Positions 1-11,850 of a stretch of DNA of 64,000 nt are shown in pieces; the stretch's first letter is position 1; each line of letters begins with the position of its first letter. The stretch comes from Spongospora subterranea f. sp. subterranea. Lineage: Eukaryota > Endomyxa: Phytomyxea > Phytomyxea > Plasmodiophorida. The DNA is taken from NCBI GenBank assembly GCA_049724395.1, contig JAUGWO010000092.1, forward strand, positions 58,638 through 122,637, in the 5' to 3' direction. The notes beneath the pieces were generated by a model. It saw only the letters and a program-made list of their open reading frames with translations. It searched no databases and was not told where the DNA came from. Position numbers and translations under genes: made by a program.

Positions 1-175
1 GCTATCCCATCTTATCTATCGATACTACCATCGTACTGTATCTGGTTTATCCCAAGATATTTTTGCCAGATGCTGTAGGATAGTATCGAGCCCGTACTTG
101 CCCTTGGAATTGCATTGGATGTTAAATATCGTGACCATTTTGTTTCTTTTGATTGGCTAAATAGGATAAAAGGCG

Positions 176-1069
176 ATGTCGTTATTCCAAACCCGGGTCC
201 ACGATGCTCGTGATATGAGTCTCGTCAGTTTTCCGACATATGAAGACTATCTCGACTCGCAAATTACAGCGAAGGATCGGCAATATTTGGATGTGGGTAT
301 ATGGTTAATTAGGCGTCGGATTAGGAACTGAGCGACAGGTTTTTGCACAGAGCGATGACCTTGCCAGACAACTAGTGGAATTGGGATATCGAGGTCATGG
401 ATATACCTTGAAGCGGGAAGAGTTTATTCAGAAGAAGCGGGAAGCGCTCGATCTTGACAATAAACCCGTCGAGAAGACGGCACAGATGAACCTGACGGGT
501 TCAGGGAAAGACCTCCGCCAATATCCGTTCCTTGAGGCGTTAGCCGCACGGGAACAAGATATACTCAACGGGAAACTAACGGTTTGTGCTAGTTCTGTTT
601 TTTTCTCGCTTGAAAAGGGATTCTGATTTCTTGTTCACAGTCAATAATATTTGTCAGAGATAAGAACAGTAAAGGCCAAGAAATATCGGGTTACATCGAT
701 TACACTCAACGACTAAAAACCGACGATTTTGAGCAATACTTTCTACGTAAAAAACGATTCCTTCCGCGGTCAACAGATTTGAGGTGAGTTAGTGAAATAG
801 GAATCAAATATCAACGATATTTATTGCTGATTGGTTTCAGCTTTTACAACTGGGATACACAATCGACAGCGTCGACATCGTCTGCCAATTTTCAAGTCAT
901 TGCCGAAAGTAGTTCAGGAATACTGTTCAAGAATAAGCGCGATCGCAAGATCGTGAACGTCGATCCGCGCGCGCAATGTGGCGATAATTCCACACGAACG
1001 GTCATCAAATCGGACGAATATATCCAGATTGTGATATACGATCATCTAACAAGAAGGAAGGCCGAATAA
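176..1069 (+). CDS. CFAP299: Cilia- and flagella-associated protein 299 (CFAP299/C4orf22-like)
   Basis: Four exons (176-292, 351-581, 641-783, 841-1069) join in frame across three GT-AG introns of 57-59 bp to give 239 residues, close to the roughly 233 of animal CFAP299. Family blocks are visible in order: an N-terminal [10 protein letters not shown] block, [12 protein letters not shown], a SAGKDL-like segment, an [19 protein letters not shown] block, SFYNWD, and the C-terminal KRDRK...NVDP...GDNSTR block. CFAP299 occurs in organisms that build motile cilia or flagella; its biochemical role is poorly known. The ATG at 176 is chosen because it gives the conserved N-terminus without a further intron. 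The sequence looks intact. The next gene starts 290 bp downstream on the same strand. Confidence 0.93.
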
Positions 1070-1359
1070 CGTGTTTATCGATCTCGCTCGCAATCACAAC
1101 CGTTATAAAATTCAAACTGAATCGTCTATTGGAAACATCCAGAAATCTTTGCAGAACTCAATGACTGTTTTATAGAACGATAAGTCGTGGTCTGGGATTA
1201 TTTGTCGGTTTTGCTGTGTTGAAGCGCGCAGTTGTCCAACTGGTCGTTTCGCACTGTTGGTCGTTGGCCGTTCGCAGAGTCAGGTCAACGGATTGAGGGG
1301 CCAATCGCAGCGCCATTCGACTGCTGTCCAGCGGTTTTCCTCACCGATTGCTCGTGGCC

Positions 1360-2255
1360 ATGAGGTCGCCCAGCAGGAAAAGGGCGTCCGACCTTCGGGG
1401 AAGAACTCCAACGTCCGATTTCTCGGTTGATGAACCAATGAAGAAGCCCAAGATTGACGAATCCGTCAAAGAAAATATCGCTCTGGTAACGGTTCGTCAG
1501 GATCAAAAACTCTGATAATGAATAACGGCAACGTGCGATTTCGTGCAGCCAGAAACGTCTGGACCTAATTATTGGCTGTTCAAATCCGAACCTCTTTCTC
1601 GTATCGAACAGGGAATCGTACGTTGTTGAACATTCCATTCACGAGTCGGGTGAAATCTTCACAGAGGCAATGACATGAGAGTTGTGTGTGTGTGTTTTCA
1701 GGAGATGAAATTCTCTATCGATGATCTAGCGGCTGCACCAAATCAGACGTCGTGCTGGGACGGTGTCAGAAATTATCAGGTTCGTCGTCGTCGTTGGGAT
1801 CGCCCTTGGAAGCGCGGCTTTGACCAACCGCTCATGGTTCAGGCTCGAAATATGATGCGAGACAAGATGAAGGCGGGCGACCTTGGGTTCTTCTACCATA
1901 GTTCGTGTCCAGAACCGGGTATTGTTGGAATCGTCAAGGTATATTGGGGTCTCCGCTGGAACACGCCCTGTTTGTTGAAACCGCCGAATCAAAGGTGACC
2001 AAAGAATCCTATCCGGACCACTCGTCGTGGAACAAGTCCAGCGGGCATTTCGACCCACGATCGGTCCCCGAATCGCCGATCTGGTTCATGGTCGACGTCC
2101 AGCTCGTTCGCCGCCTGTCCCGGCTGATCAGCCTGCACGAACTGAAAGGGTATTCCGATGAGCTTCAGGGACTGCGGCTGATCGCTCGCGGATCCCGTCT
2201 GTCCATTCAACCTGTTGCGCCCGATCATTGGCACAGAATACTGGCTCTTGAATGA
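1360..2255 (+). CDS. EVE-domain protein, THYN1 (thymocyte nuclear protein 1)-like
   Basis: Five exons (1360-1485, 1549-1617, 1702-1779, 1843-1938, 1995-2255) join in frame across four GT-AG introns. The N-terminus is a basic, probably nuclear-localising tail containing KRASD and MKKPKID. It is followed by a full EVE domain: YWLFKSEP, SIDDL, CWDGVRNYQAR, FYHSSC-PEPGI-GI-KV, YPDHS, WFMVDV and the terminal LSIQPV block. EVE/PUA-like domains of this family bind modified bases in nucleic acids; THYN1 itself is a nuclear protein. The WDGVRNYQ and YHS motifs that define the family are intact. Length is about 209 residues, close to animal and bacterial THYN1-like proteins. Confidence 0.92.
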
Positions 2256-2361
2256 CCACCGTCCCCCAATACACAGAAGCGGAAATCGCCACACTCACAA
2301 ATCAACACTTTGGGTTTTGAGTTTGCGTTATCAACAACCGGGTTCGTTATTCGCTAATCGA

Positions 2362-3971
2362 TCAGGTATTTATTGGCTGGCACGGCTGTCGAGCATTCAG
2401 GACGCAGCACGTGATTCTCGCCTTCTGTTCGGTCAGAACGCGCCTGTTTTGTTTGGCGAACTCGATCCCGGTCATGACTTGCCCTGGGTCGCAAGCGAGT
2501 TCGCTCCATCCCGGGAAGGTTCTCACTCCAACGACCCAGTCATTCGTTGTGCACCTGACGAATTTCTCCTTGCTTCTTCGACAGGTTATGCTCCAGAATG
2601 GTTTGAACGCCCGCGCTGCAGATAAATGTTTCGCAGCCGACACCAGATCTGGCTGCGCCAGCGTTGTTCGTTCCAATTTCAGCGATGTGATGAACGCGTT
2701 CGTCTGATTGCACTTGAACGATTGCGCTTGTTTCGGTTCGCGTACGAGCGGGCTCGTTTCCAGTCCATAATCGCCGGCCTGGATTGTGTCTTCCGGGATC
2801 GCCAAACACCCAGAGCTGATCTTGTATTTATAGGGAGACGCTTTCGAGTAAGTAAAGCGCAAACCGGTAAGAGCGCGCGAATTGTTGCACGATAGCACTT
2901 TGTCCACTCTCGTCACTGAAAGACCGTTCGAGATCCATTTGTCGGCGTAGTTGGTTGGAGGGCAAAACGGCATCGGCAGGCTCGAATCATCGTTGCTCTC
3001 GTCGCACTTCGCGTTCGGGACCGTCTCGCAGAAGCTGTGTAGCGCTTTCACCACGTGCGGCTTCAGCTCGGCGCCGACGATCTCGCTGATCGGGGTCAAC
3101 GTGTAGCGGATGGGGAGGACGTCCTGGCTCATGGTCAGGTTGACCCAATCCTCAGTGTCGGAGCTGATCATGGACAGCCCGCCGATGGCGAAAATCTCAG
3201 ACGACACCAGCATTTGCTTGACCATATCGTCTTTGGTTCTGTCGTTATTGATCCCCGACTTCAGATACGCCCTCTCTGCGATCGCTTGAGCGGCCAGTTT
3301 CACGTTCACATTCCATGTCAGCGCGCGCCCCGTCGCTTTTCGAGAAATTTCCTGCCGAATTGAGAATCGAGACCCAAACGCCACTCTGGAAAACAATCAG
3401 TTCGTCGAGGGTTTCGTTTGAGAAAACGTGCCATGTACTGTGAGGCGACGTGAGTTCCAAATTGCCGAAATAATCTCCAATAAAGATCTCCATTGTGGAA
3501 CTCGAACTTCTTCGGCAGCGTCTCCAACGCTTTTTGAAAGTTTTTCGACATTCGTGGAGGTGTGTTCCTGAACGAGAACGACGGTCAGCGGATGAATCCG
3601 GATCGTTTTCCGAAAACGAAAGGAACGAGACCACTCTATATGAGCTGTGTACGCTTCACATTTCGACGTCGTCTCCATGAAGATGCTGCCCGCCTCCTGG
3701 ATCCGGTCCTCGACCCGTTTCGCCCCGGAGCTGGCCGAGAACGCCACGCCGCGAAACCCGCCCACCGTTCCCACCACTTCGGCCGCCAGCGCCTGGCGAT
3801 AGGACTTCGCCCCCGTCACCTGAACGGTTTCGAAGTTCTTGGAGCAACTCAGCGCCCACTCGGCTGAGACGCCATCCGGTAAATTGAACCGGAAATCGGA
3901 CGAGGTTTTTTTCTTCTCATAGGAACCGACTTCGTAGACGACACTCTGAAACCCCTATCAAAAACGCTTCA

Positions 3972-4004
<33 letters not shown>

Positions 4005-4245
4005 AGCTGTTGGCTGGCGCCATTTTATTACCGGGTCGACGGTTCGGGCATGGGGATCCCCATTCAATATATTATATCCTCTTCCAACTGCAAGAAAGGG
4101 ACCCAACAGTTAGAATCCACAAAAGCGGCGGAATTGGCATTGTTGCCCGAGTACCGAATCCAATGTTCGCCAACGTTTGCGGATCCGACGCAGCGTAAAG
4201 CGTGGAGGCAATGCTGACGACGGTCAAGACGTAGCCCAAAATCAT
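2362..4245 (-). CDS. Secreted MACPF/perforin-like protein
   Basis: Five exons on the minus strand (4245-4155, 4087-4032, 3945-3632, 3567-3439, 3385-2362) join in frame to give about 537 residues. The first exon encodes a hydrophobic signal peptide. Exon 2 carries the LGRGYN-like N-terminal MACPF block, and exons 4-5 carry the MACPF signature (a GTH motif after an aromatic residue, followed by the next strand). The C-terminal third contains three segments of the form Cys...(V/A)(I/M)T-G/S-(I/L)-x-(F/L), which I read as a threefold beta repeat like the C-terminal domain of apicomplexan perforin-like proteins; that comparison is inference. MACPF proteins oligomerise and insert into membranes. 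A (CA)n tract lies in intron 2. I see no break in the frame. Confidence 0.85.
3973..4002. repeat. (CA)n microsatellite
   Basis: About fifteen perfect AC/CA units, inside the second intron (3946-4031) of the MACPF gene. Confidence 0.97.
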
Positions 4246-5533
4246 GTCGAAATGCTGTCAGGATGATTGCACACGATATAGTGAAATGGGAGGATGTCCC
4301 AAACTCCCACCTTCATCTGGAGCGTGACCAAAAACCGAACGCCGAATCTCGATGGGCGTTCAACACTGTGACCGGTGGATAGCGCCAGATACCCAACCAG
4401 TGTCTGCAACAAAAATATCTCGTTCGAGCAATGGCATTTCACGTGAAGGGGAAGTACAGCTCCCTAATTTCGCCCCCGACCTAAAAACATCGACTCCCCC
4501 CGTTGTCAGTGACCGAAATAGCTCGTGATTCGGTTTGTCAGTCCAGGGCATTGGCCGCAGCAGAAACCGTTGGGCAACGATCTTTGGCGACACATTCATG
4601 ACATGAGGTGGGATAATCCTGTTCACGGGTGCACCGAGCTGTATCGCTCTCGTGTTTTACTTAGGGTTTATTGACTTTCATGGCCTAAACGAATGATTCA
4701 GATTCACCTGATCTAGATCCTGATAGCGAGGATCGTCCCGCCGTAGCTTTTGAAAACTTTCTTACACTCGAGTCATTCCGGGGACAGCGCCTGGCCGCCA
4801 AGTCGTACTGTGCAATTGGAACCATATCACGAAGGTCGACTGGAGCAACGACGCTTTTCTACAATATGATTGTCCCTTTTTTCATAGATGTCACAAACGG
4901 GATAATCAATATTCACGGTTGATCCCACCGACGCCAAGATCGTGATGGCCTTCGAAGCCCTGACAATGGAACGCTCGTGTGATCATCGTCCAGTCTGTGG
5001 CGATGTGATCATTTGTCGACGCGCGTTTGCGGTTTCGCAAACACCACAATTGGCAGTATTTTCCTACATTGTTTCATTTTTCTAAAACACCCATTCTTTA
5101 TATTCTTACGAGATTCCTCGACATAAAACCCAACCAATCGTACTGGCGATTTTCGTGAAACAGCATCGGTCCTCGATGATGGGCCCAAATGTCTCAACCT
5201 GCCGCGACGGCTGAACCGAAGACAGCGGTCAAATGCACTCTGGTGTGACGGTCTACGCTCTCGCTATCGGCCACCCGCTCCCGCCATTGTTTGATATTTC
5301 GCCAATCGACGCCATATCTATTTCGAAGCAGATCAACAAAAGTAAAAAAACGACAACGACCACGACTCATGATGGAATGATCAAATCATCGAACAAAAAC
5401 CTGAAATCATGATTCTTTTTCGCCCATATACCCAAGAAAGACGCTCTTTGCACATTGGTACTGTAGAACCTATTGTAGGTAATCCAAAACACTTTCGAGC
5501 CCTTGTCGTTGACGAATCACAGTCGCTTTGCAT
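4246..5533. other. Unassigned stretch, possibly a degenerate or unrecognised gene
   Basis: About 1.3 kb upstream of the MACPF start. Short open segments exist on the minus strand (4242-4442 and 4360-4626) and an acidic stretch on the plus strand near 4690-4800, but I could not join them into a protein with a recognisable domain. It may hold the MACPF promoter and an unknown short gene. Confidence 0.3.
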
Positions 5534-5540
5534 AAAAAAA
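5534..5540 (-). terminator. RNA polymerase III T-tract terminator of tRNA-Arg
   Basis: Seven consecutive T residues on the minus strand begin two bases after the discriminator base of the tRNA, the usual pol III stop signal. Confidence 0.9.
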
Positions 5541-5541
5541 T

Positions 5542-5614
5542 CCCGCGTGAAGGGATTTGAACCCCTGACCTCCAAGTTAGAAGCTTAGCAGTCTGACCTC
5601 TGACGTACACGCGG
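5542..5614 (-). tRNA. tRNA-Arg (anticodon TCT)
   Basis: A 73-nt cloverleaf on the minus strand. The acceptor stem is seven perfect pairs (CCGCGTG with CACGCGG). The anticodon stem holds the loop CTTCTAA, giving anticodon TCT, which reads AGA. The T arm contains the perfect B box GGTTCAAATCC. The D stem has one mismatched outer pair. There is no intron and no encoded CCA, as expected for a nuclear gene. It reads AGA codons for arginine. Confidence 0.95.
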
Positions 5615-5825
5615 ATCATTAATATACCGAACCAGGAATTGTGGATATATATAAGTACGTACTAGGTGGAGGGAAGGTTCCAGCGAGTGGCGTAAAGATC
5701 TCAATAAACAGTTCATATCTCGAATATTCTGTGGGGAAAACTAAAGTGAAAGCCAAACATTTTCCGGACGATTAGATTTGATTTATTTGGACATCCATAT
5801 GCGAATTTTTTCTGATTTGAACAGT

Positions 5826-7030
5826 TCATTTATTGATAAACCAAGACGGAATCACTGGATGTACCCGAATACCGTTGCAGACAAATGGGGCTGATGGCCT
5901 GAAGACGTGTTCGAGGCGCAATGTAGCCAGACCAATATTGCCCATGTTCGATGTGATTTTGCCAACGGCGTTCCCGTCGGACAAGATGGCTTCGCCCGGT
6001 TGCAGCGGATCGCGACTCCATAACGGATCGAACGCGGCTGTGGCGAATAAGGGATTGACAACAGGGACGTTCTCCATTGACGAAAGAAATACTGGAACTG
6101 TCCTTTTCCTGATGAGCCCCGTGAAATGTGTTCTAGCTGAAATAAGGACGTAAACATTACTATAGCATTTTTCGCGAATTCGTAGAAAGTTGATAACATT
6201 CAACTGATCAATTCAATGAAATTGCGGACCACGTACCGATGAGTTCTTGCCCTAGATAACATCCTTTAGAGAATGCGATGCCGTTCAGGAAATCCCTTTC
6301 CGCAAAACGTCAAAAACGGATTCGGGAACCTGCGGCAAGTGATCGCTTACAGATTGGCTTCGAGAGGGATCGTCTTCCCCGGAGAGAGTTCCAACCGATG
6401 TCGAGGGATCCCATTCAGCATCATCCACGCGTTGAACAGGTTATCTTCCTCGTCGACGTCGGCAAACAGTTCATCCCCTTCGAGCGCATGGTCCTTGGGA
6501 AACACAGTACGTAGCCCTAAGCTGGGCAATCTGGGGTCGAAAAACCCGAACGAATCGTCGATCGCTGACTGTCGGACACGATCCATGATCTGGCTTAACG
6601 GCCTCGGGCTGCCGCTTAGGAAACTCTCGACCTGATACGAGTCGGATCGATTCTCGATCTTCACTTTCGATCGAAGACGATAGCGCGACATGTGTGCGAT
6701 GGCGTCGTCGACGACGGAGGATTCGACGTCCAATAGATAGGAGCCGCTCGCGCCCCTCATGACGAACGCGTCGAACAGGTATCGCCCTTTGTGGTTGAAG
6801 AACCCGGTATATACTGGCCCACCGAGGATATCGTTCGACACGAGCCCCTGGAGAAACACGCCGGCATCGGGGCCGGATAGGTGAACGACGCCCCTGGATC
6901 TAAGGACCGTCCTGATCTGACTGGTCGCTGGCCAAGAGGATGGCGCCCAACGGCCCGCGTATGCCATGGCCGGTTCACAGTCGGCAGCGGCTGTGGTGAT
7001 TCTCCGAGCGAGGCGCCTCAGCCCCACCAT
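5826..7030 (-). CDS. IBA57: Mitochondrial iron-sulfur cluster assembly factor IBA57 (YgfZ/GcvT family)
   Basis: Three exons on the minus strand (7030-6351, 6295-6237, 6136-5826) splice in frame to 349 residues. The N-terminus is Arg-rich without acidic residues, like a mitochondrial presequence. The folate-binding-like N-terminal domain runs through GVVHLSGPDAGVFLQGLVSND and FNHKGRYLFDAF. The family signature K-G-C-Y-x-G-Q-E with the conserved cysteine lies in the small second exon, followed by R-T-H-x-G-x-x-R-K-R in exon 3. IBA57 works with ISCA proteins to make [4Fe-4S] clusters for mitochondrial enzymes. It is intact and ends 72 bp after a 55-bp and a 100-bp intron have been removed; its start lies 179 bp from the stop of the transporter gene behind it on the same strand. 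Confidence 0.93.
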
Positions 7031-7209
7031 GGATCACGTACAGCGGATTGAGGCGTTTGTCGACAGCCAGAACAGCCAAGGCGATAAAATCCGCCGACGC
7101 GTCTACGGGGACTATATCCGCCACAGCCAGTTTACAACAATTTCAATTTATGAATCGGACAGACGCATTCGTGACATCGAGATTAAACAATGTATTAACA
7201 ACCTCAGTT

Positions 7210-8635
7210 TTATATTGGAAATGTCAACTGGATGAGATACGCCAGTTGCGATCCAGAGATGATTCCTGCCATTAAGAAGAAGGTGATGATGCAACCAGCC
7301 ACTTCTTCTTCGTGTTTGTCGATATACGAACTGGTTTTCATCATGGACACTGACGCCAGATATCCGTTGGAAATCCCAAGCAACGCAACAAAGGAGGCAG
7401 AGAAGGCATCAGCTGCCAGCACGCCCAATTTGCACAATACGAAACAGGGATAGAGACACAGCCGTAATCCCAGACCAATCCAGAGCAGTTTCGATGATCT
7501 GATGACCAGAAATCCAGCGGATATACGTCCGATCGTGTCACAGACGTTGAATATCGTTATTAAGAATAGAGTAAACCAGGACGATTCAATTCCATAGGAA
7601 CTTGTCAAACGACACGTCATTCCAGGAAACACCATGAACGTTAGGCAAAATACACTGAAGACGTACAGAGCGTTGGGCCACATCTTTTTGATAACCTGAA
7701 CGTATCGAACTTCATCAGCGGCGATGATCGGGGCAGCTACCGAGGCGTTGGCAGAACTGTGTTGATCTTTGGCAAGGTAGTACTCGGTGAATGGTACACG
7801 CATCACCAATACGGTCGCCGCCAATGCAATCAGAGACATTGTCGCCGAGATGTAGAAGAATGGGGTGAATTCCTGTCCCTGACCTTGGACGGCGAATTTG
7901 GTGAGCATCCGGATTAGACAGACTCCGACACCCGCCAACCCTTGGCCGAACATTAAAGCTTGAGTATATATCGGTGGGAATTTACACGCAAACGATAGAG
8001 CTGCTGATTGAACAATGGCAGCACAGATCCCTAAAATGCAATCAAACGAATGTTTCGTTTGACCAGTTGTGCAGCCAAACCAAGGGAGAAAACTACAGCA
8101 ACAAGAACGTGGAACGCGGATATTGGAAATTTGGACAGATCAGAAGTCGCAAGCCAAGGAATCCAAGCAATGATCACTGTGATGAGAGCGAATCCTGGGA
8201 TAATTCTGCGGGAAAGGCTGACTAAAGAGGAAATCTATTAACGGAGCACAAGTGACACACCGCAGAGATAATCTACCTTTGTGGCCATAACGAATCATAA
8301 TTGCGACAACAATAATACTTGGATAACTTAGCACTGTGGGAAGAATAAAATCGGCGTCTTGACCTGGATACATCCTGAGGGAAGAAGATAAGGACAAACT
8401 CGTTCCTGATCAAAAATAATTACGTGGTGAAGAAGTCAGGAAGACTGATGAGGGTGTTGTAAGGAAACAGGACACCACATCCTAGAAGAAGAATCGAAAT
8501 ATACACGATATTGAACCGATCCTTCGGAATATGTTTGTCGTCCAGAGCCTTTCCACGACCTATCTGTGGAGCACAATTATTATGCACAGGACCAACATGG
8601 AGGCAACGGCACAAATTAAAAACCTGAACAGCCAT
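7210..8635 (-). CDS. Equilibrative nucleoside transporter (ENT/SLC29 family)
   Basis: Four exons on the minus strand (8635-8424, 8374-8277, 8221-8081, 8030-7210) join in frame to 423 residues. The N-terminal block P-K-D-R-F-N followed by a hydrophobic stretch and L-F-P-Y-N-T is the ENT TM1 signature. Many hydrophobic helices follow, with a hydrophilic loop after about residue 215 (the region with KDQHSS), matching the usual 11-helix layout. ENTs move nucleosides and nucleobases across membranes down their gradients. The start is uncertain. A second hydrophobic open segment lies just upstream on the same strand (about 8590-8740), and a splice acceptor at the AG just before position 8560 could link it, so the true N-terminus may lie upstream. 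Confidence 0.85.
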
Positions 8636-9590
8636 CGTGCACGAGTAATGCGCCCGGCGATCAGGATGGGCGACGATAACCCCACCAAACTCAGATTATT
8701 CTCCAGCAGCGATACCGTCGCCTTGTGAAATGACAGAATGCCCTGTGGTATCTATTTAGGGCCAGTACGGCGGCCATCACCGCAGCTGTCGCCAGTCATG
8801 AATCCGTATCCGCACTATTTATACTGAACCGATCATGTCGATCAAAACTCCGCCGCTGACAACGCCCTGGGACTGTAACACAACTCATGACCTGCCCAAG
8901 TCAAGGGTCTACCTACTACTGTAGTGTTCGTCCACCGGATTCCGACTGAAGTTTCTGGAAAAGCCAGATCATGGTTCAGGGCACGGTTCAACGTCAGCGG
9001 TCTGATGGTTCAACCGTTCGGCTAAGAAGGCTATTGGTCAATAGCTATGGCCGAGACACGCCCATAATTAACGTGTTATGCCCAATATGCGCGCAACAAC
9101 ATTGCCATGCACATGCTGCGTCAACAGGAGATTACCATTGTGGCTTTCCGTGATAAAATGCTGAGCTTAGAGATTGTCAAAATTTAGTCTCAATGCTGAA
9201 ACAGTTCCTTTCTGAACCAAGTTAAAGACGTTCGGCATGGGAAGAGGGTTGGAAAGTGCAATGGTTCGTTGGCCGGTCGGTTTTGATGGATAGGTCATGG
9301 TGAAATTACTCGTAGACGGGCGACGATGAGTGGTGCATTTGATAAATTCAGAGTTTAGCTCGCGCCATCATATTAAGATTACATCAGGTCCATATAATTC
9401 GCAGTAACTCGACAATAAATACCAAATGTAAACCACTAAACCCGATAAACATCATATGGGTAACAAAGTATTCTGTTTAGCAATGTTTCGATAACCTCAA
9501 CGTGGCAGTTCAACCAAAGAAATAATCACATTAGTGTCGGCACAATCAGACGAACGGATCAGGTAAATACAGTTATGTCTATATTAGGAA
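8636..9590. other. Non-coding or unassigned stretch
   Basis: Apart from a hydrophobic minus-strand segment at about 8590-8740 that may be an upstream exon of the transporter, I see no recognisable coding sequence or repeat here. It is AT-rich from 9160 onward. Confidence 0.4.
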
Positions 9591-10796
9591 CTACTTGAAT
9601 TGCCACGCCCTCATTAGCTTTTCATGCCACGCTCGTATGCACTGCAGAATATGAGTCTCATTTAGTTGTTTGTCATTGCTAGCATATAGAATCATGTTGT
9701 CAGATTGAGAAATCGTGCACAAACAAACTGAGGGAAACATCTGCGCCAGGTGTTCTGCATGTAATCTCGAAGCGTTGATCCTGCATTGCAAAGGCATGCG
9801 CTGGGAAAACAACAGATTGAACATCATCGCACCACATTTAGGGTCGATCGCCCTCTGCATAATTTTGATAGCATCATCACCGAGGAAATCAGCCGATGGT
9901 GCAATTAAATCAGAATCCCCTTGACCGCTGACATCGATTATGATTGCATCGCAACAAACGGAATTAACACGGTTTAGACAATCGATTGCGTCGCCCTCGA
10001 TAATTTGAAGATTATCGGCTTTATTGTTGAAATATGTTGATGCAATGCAAACAACACGTGGATCGATCTCAACAGCGATAACAGATATCCTCGGATAAGA
10101 TGCATTCGCTAAAAATGACGATAAGGCACCGGCACCGTTGCCTAAGATCATGACGCGTTTGACATCAGGGGGAGAGCAATAACAATGAGGCCATGACACC
10201 ATAATAAGGCATTCTCAGATGGGAATGTGAAACAACGCCGTTGACAACCATCATTTCGGACTGGATAAGATCACTGACGTAGTCACCAGATTCTTCATCC
10301 AACGAGAAGAACCTCAACCTGCGGCACCTGATATCGTCTTCATCATTCTCGTCTGATACCATAATCCCTGGTAAGTTGGGTTGAGGATCAAAAAGGGCCA
10401 ATATACTGTCATCGGCGATATCACTCGAACATGTGATTGTGGCCGGATTCCGCTGTGTCTCCAGCATGGCAGAACTGGACATAGCTTCTCGGGAAAACAG
10501 AAATGCAACTCGATAACCAGGATTTGTGTGATTGTAAAAATCACCAGCAAGTGTAATTTTGGCAGAAGGATTATGACCTCAGCAATTGATATTGTGACAA
10601 TGTTGACGAGGGCGGGACGATGAAACGAGTCAAAGACTGCACGGAGTTGCGGATTGCCGGCCGAGGGTAAAAATGTTGCTGCTGTCACATTAGCAGGGAG
10701 GGGGGATGGGCGGCGGCTAAAAAAGACTGGGGTGGTTTCGCCAACTGCAGGGGTAGTGATGTCCTCGTGAAACCATGCCACCGATGCTGTAAACAT
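9591..10796 (-). CDS. METTL13 (EEF1AKNMT)-like class I methyltransferase, with an apparent frameshift
   Basis: Minus-strand reading resembles the C-terminal methyltransferase half of METTL13. An upstream block R-R-L-x-F...D-L-I-Q-S-E leads to a YYGVMASLLLL helix, then the SAM-binding strand V-M-I-L-G-N-G-A-G-A, V-E-I-D-P, an acidic G-D-A, and the A-I-I-I-D-V strand. METTL13 methylates translation elongation factor eEF1A. The frame changes at a run of five C on the plus-strand complement near 10165-10175, exactly between the helix and the SAM strand; one base fewer restores it, so a sequencing error or a true frameshift must be distinguished. The 5' exon (10796 to about 10620) is joined by an intron whose donor is unclear. 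The candidate start is two bases past the stop of the gene upstream of it. Confidence 0.72.
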
Positions 10797-10798
10797 AT

Positions 10799-11850
10799 TT
10801 ATTGATCAGCGGGTTGGACTAGGGACATCAAGTATTTGATCTGCCCATTAGGGGCATAGAAAAACGGTACGTTCCCGTTGGAATCTTTCAGCCGAGGGTC
10901 TGGCGCATATTGAGAGGCATGATGACTCCCGAGAAAATTTTACTTACCAGCATCAAACTTCAGTAATTCTGATACGACAATTAAACCAAAATAACACTGT
11001 GGGACATATTGGTTAACATACCTGTAGCCATCTCTTTGTCTGCTTCCATACAGGATAAGTGCAGTGGCGATAATCCCGATTTATCAACAGCATTAACGTT
11101 TACGGTCGGTCGTCGCAGCAATAATTCAGCGATATGGATATTTCCTCGAACGGAGCATCGATGTAGAGGCTGCGATAATCAAACACTGATCAAAGAAACA
11201 AATGCGGTTTAAGAAGCTAACCGTTTGACCTCCCTCATCTGGTATTGTGGGATCGGCATCGTGAGCTAACAAGACTTTGACAATTTCAGCGTTTCCTTTG
11301 GAACAGGCATACAAAATCGGGCTAACCATAATAATCAGTGAAGCTCGTGAACTTGATGTCTTCCGATACTTACGTGGCGCCAAGGCCATTACGACTGTTG
11401 AGATCGGCACCGTTATTGATCAGCAACTTCACCACATCGGTATGGCCAGCACTGCAAGCTGAGTGTAATGGTGACCAAAGAACCTTTCCATCGCCATATC
11501 AGTTGCCATCTCAGTCATCGTGAGAAGCGATCAACAAACTTCATCCTGAACATTGCACGACCACCCATTGCTGATGAGCAATTTGGCAATATCTGCATGG
11601 CCGTGTGCGCAAGCCCAATGGAGAGGCGTCCGGCCGTTATCATCCTAATGATGATTCGCATAATAAGCATGAGAGAAAAAAAAACGCCATTCTTTCGCCC
11701 AGGGTTTGACTCAACTTTGAAAGATAGTGCTTTTTCTCGGCCAATGGCGTCGAAATTTGAACTCAGCAAAGCTAGGCCATGAGAAGCGCCTTGGACGTCG
11801 CCTTCCTGACTGGCGCGAATCAAGGAATTAACAAGGTTTTCAACGGACAT
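10799..11850 (-). CDS. Gankyrin-like ankyrin-repeat protein (26S proteasome chaperone PSMD10/Nas6 type)
   Basis: Seven exons on the minus strand (11850-11716, 11644-11540, 11483-11374, 11321-11222, 11169-11022, 10968-10948, 10899-10799) splice in frame to 239 residues, against about 226 in human gankyrin. About six ankyrin repeats are visible; conserved starts include GRTPLHWAC, WSPLHSAC, ATPILYACSKG, QTPLHRC and LSPLHLSC. The short N-terminal helix region before repeat 1 and the repeat spacing match gankyrin, which binds the Rpt3 C-terminus during assembly of the proteasome base. The family assignment rests on ankyrin layout and length, so another small ankyrin protein is possible. One exon is only 21 nt. 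Confidence 0.75.

Noticed and set aside
3245-3634. Overlapping alternative minus-strand frames
   Set aside because: They lie across MACPF introns and out of the spliced frame.
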